Assembly: GCA_014859895.1 (NCBI GenBank)
Contig: JACZKS010000102.1
Coordinates: 1 to 53,929 of the forward strand
Reading direction: 5' to 3'
Source: Rhodospirillales bacterium
GTDB lineage: Bacteria; Pseudomonadota; Alphaproteobacteria; Rhodospirillales; Shumkoniaceae
Length of the DNA: 53,929 nucleotides
Positions within the stretch are counted from its first letter, which is position 1, and every line of letters begins with the position of its first letter. Made by a program: the position numbers and the translations under genes. This document shows positions 33,070-40,638 of the stretch, one piece after another. The notes beneath the pieces were generated by a model that was given only the letters and a program-made list of their open reading frames with translations, made no database searches and was not told the origin of the DNA.

Positions 33070-33449
33070 GCGGCGCTGACGGCGGGCGTCGCCGATCCCT
33101 CCGCCACCTCCCATTGGCCGCGCCTGGACTCGGCCTGGCCGAGCAGGCGGCGGAACACCTCGATCGGCACCCACACCATGCGCTCGGTATCGATGACGGC
33201 CGGCGCCGGCTCGCCGGCCATCGCCAGCAGCCGGACATATTCCAGACCGGTCATCTGTTGGCGCTCGCGGTCGCGCAGGCCCAGCGAGAAGATGATGAAG
33301 CCGATCAGTGGACGCCTGATCAGCCCGTCGAAACGCTCCAGCGCCGTCGTCAGTTCAGCGAACAGCCGGGCGTCGGGCGCGCCTCGAACCATCTGATTGC
33401 GGCGGATCGCCGGATCGTCCGGACTGATCGAGCAGGAACACCCCGCCAT
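33066..33449 (-). CDS. Hypothetical protein
   Basis: A 127-residue protein I do not recognise. It has two cysteines near the start (MAGCSCS) and a central segment RRPLIGFIIFSLGLRDRERQQMTGLEYVRLLAM, which may be a short membrane-facing or buried helix. The C-terminus contains VWVPIEVFRRLLG. It lies 4 bases downstream of the AmpD-like gene on the same strand, so it is probably co-transcribed. The first Met is assumed; an internal ATG at residue 20 is possible. Codon use matches its neighbours. Confidence 0.65.
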   Translation of the reverse strand: MAGCSCSISPDDPAIRRNQMVRGAPDARLFAELTTALERFDGLIRRPLIGFIIFSLGLRDRERQQMTGLEYVRLLAMAGEPAPAVIDTERMVWVPIEVFRRLLGQAESRRGQWEVAEGSATPAVSAA

Positions 33450-33453
33450 CGCC

Positions 33454-34140
33454 TCATCCCTTTCCGTCGGTGTCCCCGGCCAGCATCCGCAGAAGGCCTA
33501 GGGTTTCGTCATCCATGGTACCGTCGATACGGGCCGGGCGGAAGTGGCGCTGGAAGGCCTCTACCGTCTTTTCCAGGTCCACCGTCTCGTAGCCGACGGC
33601 GGCGAGCAGGCCGGCCACGTCGTCGTTGCCCCGCCCGGCCGCCGCACCCGTCGGCCAACGGCCGATGCCGGCCGCCGCCAAGCGCGGCCAGTCGAACAGC
33701 TCGCCCGGATCGGTCTTGCGCCGCGGCGCCACGTCGGAATGGCCGAGAACGTTGGTGGGCGGAATGGGATGGCGGGCGACAATGTCCCGGGCCAGGGCGA
33801 TCAAAGCCGCCATCTGCGCCTCGGGGAACGGCCGGTAGACGAACTCGTGGCCGGGGTTGACCAGCTCGATGCCGATGGAGCGGCCGTTGACGTCGGTCTC
33901 GCCCCGCCAGAACGCCACGCCGGCGTGCCAGGCGCGCATCGCCTCGTCGATCATCGGGTGCACCGTGCCGTCCTCGTCGATCACATAGTGGGCACCGACC
34001 TTGGCGGCGGGATCACACAGGCGCTCCAGCGCCGCCTCGGCCGTCGGCATGCCGGTGTAGTGGATGACCAGCATATCGATGGGCTGGCCTTCCAGCCGCG
34101 GTTCAAAGTTGGGAGAACGGTGGGCGGTCATGTCAGGCAT
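33454..34140 (-). CDS. AmpD-type N-acetylmuramoyl-L-alanine amidase with peptidoglycan-binding tail
   Basis: A 228-residue zinc amidase (Amidase_2). It cleaves the MurNAc-L-Ala bond in peptidoglycan fragments. The zinc-ligand regions are MLVIHYTGM, GIELVNPGHE and VLGHSDVAPRRKTDPG, with AHYVIDEDGTVHPMIDE between them. A small C-terminal domain (about residues 170-225, ending DDETLGLLRMLAG) resembles a PG_binding_1 helix bundle. The start at 34140 (MPDMTAHRSPNF) is the usual cytoplasmic form. A longer frame starting with TTG at 34230 would add a hydrophobic segment and is less likely. It is followed by the small hypothetical gene and rnpB. Confidence 0.88.
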   Translation of the reverse strand: MPDMTAHRSPNFEPRLEGQPIDMLVIHYTGMPTAEAALERLCDPAAKVGAHYVIDEDGTVHPMIDEAMRAWHAGVAFWRGETDVNGRSIGIELVNPGHEFVYRPFPEAQMAALIALARDIVARHPIPPTNVLGHSDVAPRRKTDPGELFDWPRLAAAGIGRWPTGAAAGRGNDDVAGLLAAVGYETVDLEKTVEAFQRHFRPARIDGTMDDETLGLLRMLAGDTDGKG

Positions 34141-34281
34141 TATGGCGCAGAATGATGTCGACAGCGTCCCGATAATGATCATCCATAAGACCAAGAAACG
34201 CAAGTTCGAGCCCGATCGGCTTTTCGTCAATGCGTTCGGTCCCCCGCTTCGTCAACGATGGAGATGCCCGAGCCTTTGCCC

Positions 34282-35052
34282 CTACCTCAGCCCCCGCTCC
34301 TTGGCGACGCGGTCGTAGGCGGCGTTGATGGTGGCCATCTTCTGGGTGGCGAGGTCGATGAATTCCTGCGGCATCCCCTTGGCGATCAGGGTGTCGGGAT
34401 GGTGCTCGCGGATGAGCTTGCGGTAGGTTTGCTTGATCTCGTCGTCGGCGGCATTGCGCTTGATGCCCAGCACGGCATAGGGATCGCCGTCGCCGCCGGA
34501 GCCGCCGCCCATGTGGGTGGTGCGGATGCGCTCGAAGGCACGCCCGTCGAAACCGAAGATGTCGGCCACCTGGCGCAGGAACTGAACCTCGGCCTGATTG
34601 ATGCCGCCGCCGGCGCGCGCGATGTGAAAGAGCCCGCCCAGCAGTTCCTCCAGCATCATGCGGTCGTTGGCGAACAGCTGGGCGATCTGCGCGGCGTAGG
34701 GCTCGAAGCCGGTGGCGTCCCGCTTGGCCTCGTTGAACAGCCGCCCCACCGCTTCGGCTTCCTCGGGTGGGATGTGGAAGACCTCGCGGAAGGCCCGGAT
34801 CTCGTCCGTCGTCACCCGGCCGTCGGCCTTGGCCATCTTGGCGCCCAGCACGATGACGGCCAGCGTGAAGGCGGCCTGACGGTCGGCGATGCCGGCGGCC
34901 CCGAACGGGCCGCCCCCGCCGAGGCGCGCCCGCCCGGCCTGACGATTCTTGTCAACCATCACGTGGCCGGCGAAGGCTCCCATCAGGGCGCCGAGCGGCC
35001 CGCCCAGGGCGAAGCCGGCCATACCGCCCAGAACCTTTCCCCAAATGCTCAT
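34282..35052 (-). CDS. TerB/DnaJ-domain co-chaperone (DjlA-like)
   Basis: A 256-residue protein. A glycine-rich hydrophobic segment opens it (VLGGMAGFALGGPLGALMGAFAGH, broken by glycines), probably a membrane anchor. A TerB-like helical domain follows (about residues 50-165, AKMAKADGRVTTDEI). The C-terminal J domain (about 185-256, DPYAVLGIKRNAADDEIKQ) has an intact HPD (about 218-220), so it should stimulate DnaK. It resembles DjlA of Gram-negative bacteria. The start at 35052 is preferred because the longer frame overlaps the DUF3750 gene. Confidence 0.88.
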   Translation of the reverse strand: MSIWGKVLGGMAGFALGGPLGALMGAFAGHVMVDKNRQAGRARLGGGGPFGAAGIADRQAAFTLAVIVLGAKMAKADGRVTTDEIRAFREVFHIPPEEAEAVGRLFNEAKRDATGFEPYAAQIAQLFANDRMMLEELLGGLFHIARAGGGINQAEVQFLRQVADIFGFDGRAFERIRTTHMGGGSGGDGDPYAVLGIKRNAADDEIKQTYRKLIREHHPDTLIAKGMPQEFIDLATQKMATINAAYDRVAKERGLR

Positions 35053-35155
35053 GGTTTTCCCTTCGCGTCCTGCCACACCGGCGATCCGGCGGCCCCCAAA
35101 ATAGCGGTTGGCCGCGGCGACGCAAGGCGCCGTGTCGGGAAAAGGAGAAAAGCGT

Positions 35156-35956
35156 TCAGCCGCCGCTGGCGTTGGCGCTAACGTTGGCACTGGCGCTGGC
35201 GTTGGGCCATCCGACACGACCGACGGCCGGCAGTTTGAGCGCCAGGTCCATCGGATCGACCCCGAAGGTCAGGCCGAGGATGTTGATCTCCAGCCCCTCC
35301 TCCGGCCCCACCAGAAAGCCCAAAAGGCCGAACAGGGAAACCTGTAAGCCGCCACCGCCGGGCGGCTGGGCGAAGATGCCGCCGTTCGGCAGGAAGTCCT
35401 TGCCGATGGCGGTGGGGGGCAGGTCAAGCTTGAACGCCGGTACCCTCCTGGCGATGAACGCGGTGAAGGTGTTGCTGTTGGGGCCGGGCCACACCCGGTA
35501 CTGGTTCGGATACGGATATTCCTTGGCGGCGCGGTCGATCTCTTCGATCATGGCGTCCACCCCTTCGCCCCGAATGTCGGCCAGGATATCGGGGGCGGCG
35601 CCGAACCAGCGGCCATCCGGCGCTCGGTTGCTGATGGCCACCGCCGACATGCCGCGCATTGCGCGCCAGCCCACCACCTCGTAGACGGTGAAAGCGGGTG
35701 CCCCGGTCGGTTTGACGGCGATCCAGGTGTGCACGCCCAACACACCGCGCCAACTGACGGCCCGGGCCGCATAGACCTGCGCCACCGCTTCCCGCGTCAC
35801 TGCCGGGTCGGGGGCGATGCCGACCGACTCGCGGCTGGCCGTTCGCCAATCCTGCGCCATCGTCTGTTGGACTCCCGCGTAAAAAATGGCCAGCGCCGCG
35901 CCCGCCACCACGATCACCAATACGAGAAGGATTTTCCTAAAGATCTTAGACATCAT
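35156..35956 (-). CDS. DUF3750 family membrane-anchored protein
   Basis: A 266-residue protein with an N-terminal membrane helix (about residues 8-27). A single soluble domain follows, containing GVHTWIAVKP, NQYRVWPGPNSNTFTAFIAR and VDPMDLALKLPAVGRVG, which fit the DUF3750 family. No activity is known. The last 16 residues are low complexity and are encoded by seven imperfect hexamers (35163-35204). The start at 35956 is uncertain because no clear ribosome site is present. It lies downstream of the TRAP operon on the same strand. Confidence 0.8.
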   Translation of the reverse strand: MMSKIFRKILLVLVIVVAGAALAIFYAGVQQTMAQDWRTASRESVGIAPDPAVTREAVAQVYAARAVSWRGVLGVHTWIAVKPTGAPAFTVYEVVGWRAMRGMSAVAISNRAPDGRWFGAAPDILADIRGEGVDAMIEEIDRAAKEYPYPNQYRVWPGPNSNTFTAFIARRVPAFKLDLPPTAIGKDFLPNGGIFAQPPGGGGLQVSLFGLLGFLVGPEEGLEINILGLTFGVDPMDLALKLPAVGRVGWPNASASANVSANASGG

Positions 35957-36012
35957 CGGATAAATGGGATGGCGCCATCCCCCTGCCAAGGACTCAGGTC
36001 CGCAGGCGCGCC

Positions 36013-37317
36013 TCAACGTTCGGCCATGCGCTGGGGAAGATAGGTGGCGATCTCGGGGAAGACGATGATCAGCACCACTGCCAGCAGCAACAGGAAGAAG
36101 AAGGGCAGCGCCGCTTTGGCGACATAGAGGATGTTGCGCCCGGTCAGGCCTTGCAGCACGAAAAGGTTGAATCCGACCGGCGGCGTGATCTGAGCCATCT
36201 CGACCACCAGCACAACGTAGATGCCGAACCAGATTTTATCGATCCCAGCCTGCTCGATCATCGGCAGAATCACCGCAGTGGTCAGCACCACCACCGAGAT
36301 GCCGTCCAGGAAACAGCCTAGTACGACGAAGAAAACGGTCAACGCGGCCAGCAGCATGGCGGGCGTGAGTCCCAGCGAGCCGATCCATTCGGCCAGCAGG
36401 CGCGGAATGCCGGTGAAGCCCATGGCCACCGTCAGGAAGGCGGCGCCAGCCAAGATGAAAGCGATCATGCACGACGTGCGGGTAGCACCCATCAAGCTGT
36501 CGGCAAACGTCCGCCACGAGAGGGTTCCCGACCACCAGGAGAGGACGAGCGACAGCAGCACGCCCACCGCTGCCGCATCGGTCGGCGACGCGACGCCGGC
36601 ATAAATAGAGCCGATGACGCCGGCGATCAGAAGCAGGATGGGAATCAAACGGCGGGTCTGGTAGAGCCGCTGGATAAAGCCCATGGTGGCATCGGCCGGC
36701 GGAATCCGGTGGGGATAGACCAGCGACCACGCCGCCACGTAGCCCATGAAAAGAAAGACCAGCATGAGCCCGGGCAGGACGCCGGCGATGAAAAGCCGGG
36801 CAATCGATTCCTCGGTGGCCACACCATAGACGATGAGGATGATCGACGGCGGAATGAGAAGCCCCAGCGTCCCCGAACCGGCCAGGGTGCCGATGCTCAT
36901 GATCGGTGGGTAGCCATGGCGGTCGAGTTCGGGGATCGACATCTTGCCGATGGTCGCCGCGGTTGCCGCCGAAGAACCCGAAACCGCGGCAAAAACGCCG
37001 CAGCCCAGCACGTTGACGTGCAACAGCCGCCCCGGCAGGCGGTTGAGCCAGGGGGCAAGGCCGGTGAACATGTCCTCCGACAGGCGCGAGCGAAACAGGA
37101 TCTCGCCCATCCATATGAACAGCGGCAGCGACGCCAGGGCCCAGGAGTTGCTCGATCCCCAGGTGGTGGTGGCGAGCACGAGCCCCGTCGGCGCGTTGGT
37201 GAACGCCATCATGGCGAACAGTGCGATGCCCAGCAGCGAGATCGCCACCCACACGCCGCTGCCGAGCAGGGTGAACAAAGCGACGATAAGGGCGACCGAC
37301 AGGCCGATCTGTTCCAT
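36013..37317 (-). CDS. dctM: TRAP transporter large permease DctM
   Basis: A 434-residue membrane protein with about 12 helices that carries out Na+-driven uptake together with DctQ and DctP. The family motifs GVFAAVSGSSAATAATIGKM, GTLGLLIPPS and ITPPVGFNLFVLQG are all present. It is last in the operon dctP-dctQ-dctM, five bases after dctQ. Length is normal. The substrate is set by the binding protein and is unknown. Confidence 0.95.
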   Translation of the reverse strand: MEQIGLSVALIVALFTLLGSGVWVAISLLGIALFAMMAFTNAPTGLVLATTTWGSSNSWALASLPLFIWMGEILFRSRLSEDMFTGLAPWLNRLPGRLLHVNVLGCGVFAAVSGSSAATAATIGKMSIPELDRHGYPPIMSIGTLAGSGTLGLLIPPSIILIVYGVATEESIARLFIAGVLPGLMLVFLFMGYVAAWSLVYPHRIPPADATMGFIQRLYQTRRLIPILLLIAGVIGSIYAGVASPTDAAAVGVLLSLVLSWWSGTLSWRTFADSLMGATRTSCMIAFILAGAAFLTVAMGFTGIPRLLAEWIGSLGLTPAMLLAALTVFFVVLGCFLDGISVVVLTTAVILPMIEQAGIDKIWFGIYVVLVVEMAQITPPVGFNLFVLQGLTGRNILYVAKAALPFFFLLLLAVVLIIVFPEIATYLPQRMAER

Positions 37318-37322
37318 GCCCC

Positions 37323-37901
37323 CTACTCCATCGGCGCCGAGGCGTCGTTAGCCCCGGCGTCGCCACCGGCGAAACGACCGTGGACATAGGACGGCTCGCG
37401 CCCGGCCAGCGCTTCGACGCATTCGTCGATGAGGGCGATGGTCAGCACGATCAGGCCTACGGCCATCGGGAGCTGCGGGATCCACAGGGGAATCGCGACC
37501 ATGCCGGGCGACACGTCGCCGAACTGCCAGGACTCGATCACCAGTCCAGCGGTGTAGATCGCGAAGTACGCCGACAACACGGCGCCTGTGCCGGCGCACC
37601 AGATCTCGATGAAACGGCGCTGCCGCGTGGTCATGGTCTGGATGATCATCGACACGCGAATGTGGGCGCCGCAGCGCAGCGTGTAGGCGAGCGCCAGGAA
37701 CGACGTGGCGGCCAGGAAGAAGCCGGCGAACTCGGCGTAGGACGGCACCATCAGCCCAAACGAATGGCCAAAGAGCCAGCTAGCGACGGCGTCGATGACG
37801 TTGGCGCCAACCTGCAGCAGCACCACCGCGCAAATGGCGGCGAGAAATACCGCAGCAACGACACCGCTGCCCCGATAGAGAAAATCAAGAGCTTTGCGCA
37901 T
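37323..37901 (-). CDS. dctQ: TRAP transporter small permease DctQ
   Basis: A 192-residue protein with four predicted helices. The conserved EFAGFFLAATSFLALAYTLR and GAHIRVSMI motif identifies DctQ. WIPQLPMAVG in the last third is also typical. It is expected to form the membrane unit with DctM just downstream. The tail after the last helix is hydrophilic and variable. Confidence 0.92.
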   Translation of the reverse strand: MRKALDFLYRGSGVVAAVFLAAICAVVLLQVGANVIDAVASWLFGHSFGLMVPSYAEFAGFFLAATSFLALAYTLRCGAHIRVSMIIQTMTTRQRRFIEIWCAGTGAVLSAYFAIYTAGLVIESWQFGDVSPGMVAIPLWIPQLPMAVGLIVLTIALIDECVEALAGREPSYVHGRFAGGDAGANDASAPME

Positions 37902-37914
37902 GCTTGTTCGGAAC

Positions 37915-37938
37915 GGGGGCCGGCGGTGGCCGGCCCCC
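37915..37938 (-). other. Intercistronic hairpin between dctP and dctQ
   Basis: GGGGGCCGGC (37915-37924) and GCCGGCCCCC (37929-37938) form a perfect 10-bp stem with a 4-base loop. It has no T run. Hairpins in this place often protect the binding-protein mRNA or reduce read-through, which raises DctP over the membrane subunits. Confidence 0.65.
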
Positions 37939-37949
37939 TTGCCCCGTTG

Positions 37950-38918
37950 CTACTTCCGATAGGCTTTGACGATGGCCTCGCCCTCGGCGCCGGCTCTCTT
38001 GAGCCATTCGGCGGTCATCTTCTCGCCGATCGCCTCCAAACCCGTCTTCAGGGCGGCGTTGGGGTCGTTCACCGACATCTTGTTGTCGCGCAGGATCTTC
38101 AGCTTGGCGTCGGTTTCCGCCATGCTCATCGTCCAGCCGCGCTCCTCGGCCTTCTTGGCGGCGTCCTGAACGGCATTCTGGGTGTCCTTGTCGAGGCGCT
38201 GGAAGGCGCGCTTGTTGACGACGATGACGTTCTTCGGCACCCACGCCTGCGTGTGGTAGTAGTGCGACAGGTAATCCCACGACTTCGATTCGGCGCCGGT
38301 CGAGGGCGAAGTGATCATGGCATCGACCCGTCCGGTGGCGAAGGCTTGCGGAATATCCGGCACCTCGATCTGGGTCGGGACCATCCCGGCCAGTTCGGCC
38401 AGGCGCGTGCCCGCCGGGTTGTTGGCCCGGAACTTCAGGCCCTTGAGGTCATCCATGCTGTTGATCGCCCGCTTGGTATAGAGCCCCTGCGGAGGCCACG
38501 GCACGGCGAACAGAATGGATATTCCCTGCTGGTCGAACAGCTTCTCGGTCGCCGGACGCGCCGCCGCCCACAGTTTCTTGGCGGCGGCATAGTCGGTAGC
38601 GAGGAACGGCACCGCGTCGACGCCGAACACCGCGTTCTCGTTATCGAGCAAAGAAATGAAGAATTCGCCGATCGGCACCTGGCCGCCACGCACCGCGTTC
38701 TTGATCTCGGGGTGCTTGAACAGCGACCCGGCGCTGTGCACCTTGATTTCCAGCTTGCCTTTGGTGGCCGCCTTCACGTCCTCGGCGAAATGCTTGATGT
38801 TGACCGTATGAAACGTGGAATCCGGATAGGGCGTCGGCATATCCCAAGTTTCCGCCACCGCCACGCCGGTGGCAAACGTCAAGGCCGCGGTCGCGGCCGC
38901 AAGTCGCAACATCGTCAT
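37950..38918 (-). CDS. dctP: TRAP transporter substrate-binding protein DctP
   Basis: A 322-residue periplasmic protein with a signal peptide cleaved near AVA-ET (about residue 22). The DctP fold is shown by KFRANNPAGTRLAELAGMVPTQI, which includes the conserved arginine that binds a ligand carboxylate, and by GRVDAMITSPSTG. The ligand is probably an organic acid but cannot be named. The start at 38918 has GGGGAGA upstream; 48 extra codons further upstream are not coding-like. It heads the operon. Confidence 0.93.
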   Translation of the reverse strand: MTMLRLAAATAALTFATGVAVAETWDMPTPYPDSTFHTVNIKHFAEDVKAATKGKLEIKVHSAGSLFKHPEIKNAVRGGQVPIGEFFISLLDNENAVFGVDAVPFLATDYAAAKKLWAAARPATEKLFDQQGISILFAVPWPPQGLYTKRAINSMDDLKGLKFRANNPAGTRLAELAGMVPTQIEVPDIPQAFATGRVDAMITSPSTGAESKSWDYLSHYYHTQAWVPKNVIVVNKRAFQRLDKDTQNAVQDAAKKAEERGWTMSMAETDAKLKILRDNKMSVNDPNAALKTGLEAIGEKMTAEWLKRAGAEGEAIVKAYRK

Positions 38919-39276
38919 CTGGCTTCTCCCCTGTTTTAAAAAAACGTTCCCCCGAAACTCGATCCTGCAATGCCCATGACAGTCACTCCCCTCCCGCCTT
39001 CCGGTCAAGGTCAATTTCCGCCGGGGTTGCCATGCGGGCTGCGGGCCGCCTGTTGCATCCATGACCGCGAAAGCCGCGGAAACCCTTTGGAAATCCGTGC
39101 CAGACGCGCTAGATTATGCGGCGCACGGTCGAGAGGGGCGGTGCCGGTTTTTTTCGCATCGCGCCATTGTTGTTGTGCGTTTGCCTGCTTTGAGTGCACG
39201 ATTCGGGATAGAGCGGATCATACACCAATCATTAACAATACCGGATGGTATAATGCCGGCAGGTCGGGAGCCCAAG
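38919..39276. other. Divergent intergenic region between the TRAP operon and the TolC-like gene
   Basis: No gene is seen. It holds the promoters for both directions. The only clear element is the extended -10 at 39246-39254 for the plus-strand gene. Confidence 0.5.
39246..39254 (+). promoter_or_regulatory. Extended -10 promoter of the TolC-like gene
   Basis: TGGTATAAT contains a perfect TATAAT (39249-39254) with the TGn extension. No good -35 is found at 16-18 bases. Transcription would begin near 39261. An in-frame ATG at 39253 falls inside the hexamer and so cannot be the start codon. Confidence 0.6.
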
Positions 39277-40599
39277 GTGACGTCCAGAATCTTGACCAAT
39301 GCCTGTGCGGGGATCGCGTTCGGCGCCTGCCTTTGCGCCGCGGGCTTGGCGCTCGCCAATCCGCTGAAGGACGAACTGCGCGGCCTTCTTGTTTCGCATC
39401 CCGACATCATGGCCGCCGAAAAAGCTGTCGGCTCGTCGCGCGAAGGCGTCAGTCAGTTGCGGGCCGAATACCTGCCGCGCGTCAAGCTGACCGGCGATAC
39501 CGGCCACCAGAATCTCGACGGCCCGTCGCAACGGGCGACGCCGGGCGGTGAGCCCTACGCGAGAATGCGCGACAGCGCCACGCTCACCGTTACCCAAAAC
39601 CTGTTCAACGGATTTTCGACGACGACCGGGGTGCAGATCGCCGAGATCAACGCCGAGATCGCCCGCGTGTCGCTCGAGGGCACCCGCCAGAACACCCTTC
39701 TGGAGGGCATCCGCACCTATCTGTCGGTCATGCGCCAGCGTCGGCTGATCGAACTCGCGGCCAGCAACGAAGGGAACATCCAGACCCAGCTCAACCTCGA
39801 GGATGAACGCGTACAGCGCGGCGCCGGCATCGCGGTGGACGTTCTGCAGGCCAAGTCACGCCTACAAATCGCCAAGGAGCGGCGGGTCACCTTCGAGGGC
39901 GGCTTGGAAGACGCCATCAGCCGCTATGTGCGCGTGTTCAACCACGCCCCCAACCTCGACGAGATGAACGATCCACCCGCCCCGGTCCAGCTCATCCCCG
40001 AAAGCCTGGAGCGGGCCCTCGACGTCGCGCTCGACGAAAACCCGGCGGTGGTCAACAGCATGGCCGGCGTGGCGGTGGCGCGCGAACAGAAGAAGCGCAT
40101 CCTTTCCGAATACATGCCGTCGGTGGATCTGGTCGGCAAATGGAATCTCGAGAAGAACGTCGATGCCGTGGTTGGCGTCAAGCGGGACTACCAGGTCCTG
40201 CTGCAAGCGTCGTGGGACCTGTTCAGCGGCCTCACCACCTCGTCGAAAAGCACCCAGGCCGCATATGACTACGGCGCCAAGAAGGATGTTCAGGAACTGA
40301 CGGCGCGGCGCGTCGTCGAACAGGCGCGGGTGTCCTGGCAGGCCCTGTTGACCGCCCGCCAGCGCGTCGAATTGCTGGAAAATGCGGTCAACATCGCCAC
40401 CGAGGTGTTTGATGCCCGCCAGAAACTGCGCGAGGCCGGCAAGGAAACCGTGATCAACGTGCTCGACGCCCAAAACGAGATCTTCAACGCCCGCATCAAT
40501 TTCGTCCAGGCATCCTATGACGAGCAGATCGCCATCTTCCAGTTGCTGCTCGCCATGGGCCAGCTTAACGCCGACCTGCTCGGCGTCGACGAAAGCTAG
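39277..40599 (+). CDS. TolC-family outer-membrane channel protein
   Basis: A 440-residue protein of the TolC/OEP family, which forms trimeric exit ducts for type I secretion or efflux. A signal peptide (ending near LALA-NPLKD) precedes two repeated halves of helix-beta structure. Typical motifs are LTVTQNLFNGFSTTTGVQIAE and QASWDLFSGLTTSSKSTQA in the equivalent positions of each half. The GTG at 39277 is chosen for its GGGAG ribosome site and because the predicted promoter lies just before it. No inner-membrane or adaptor partner is adjacent, so its pump is unknown. Confidence 0.88.
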   Translation: MTSRILTNACAGIAFGACLCAAGLALANPLKDELRGLLVSHPDIMAAEKAVGSSREGVSQLRAEYLPRVKLTGDTGHQNLDGPSQRATPGGEPYARMRDSATLTVTQNLFNGFSTTTGVQIAEINAEIARVSLEGTRQNTLLEGIRTYLSVMRQRRLIELAASNEGNIQTQLNLEDERVQRGAGIAVDVLQAKSRLQIAKERRVTFEGGLEDAISRYVRVFNHAPNLDEMNDPPAPVQLIPESLERALDVALDENPAVVNSMAGVAVAREQKKRILSEYMPSVDLVGKWNLEKNVDAVVGVKRDYQVLLQASWDLFSGLTTSSKSTQAAYDYGAKKDVQELTARRVVEQARVSWQALLTARQRVELLENAVNIATEVFDARQKLREAGKETVINVLDAQNEIFNARINFVQASYDEQIAIFQLLLAMGQLNADLLGVDES

Positions 40600-40601
40600 G
40601 G

Positions 40602-40630
40602 CGGGACGGCCCCTTTCGGGGCGCGTCCCG
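40602..40630. terminator. Hairpin between convergent tolC-like and sulP genes
   Basis: CGGGACG pairs with CGTCCCG and GCCCC with GGGGC around a TTTC loop, with one bulged base. It lies between stops at 40599 and 40639, so it can serve both genes. No long T run follows. Confidence 0.6.
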
Positions 40631-40638
40631 GTCCGGCC

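Noticed and set aside
34141-34230. Signal-anchor extension of the AmpD-like protein (TTG start at 34230).
   Set aside because: It needs a TTG start without a ribosome site; the cytoplasmic family start at 34140 fits better.
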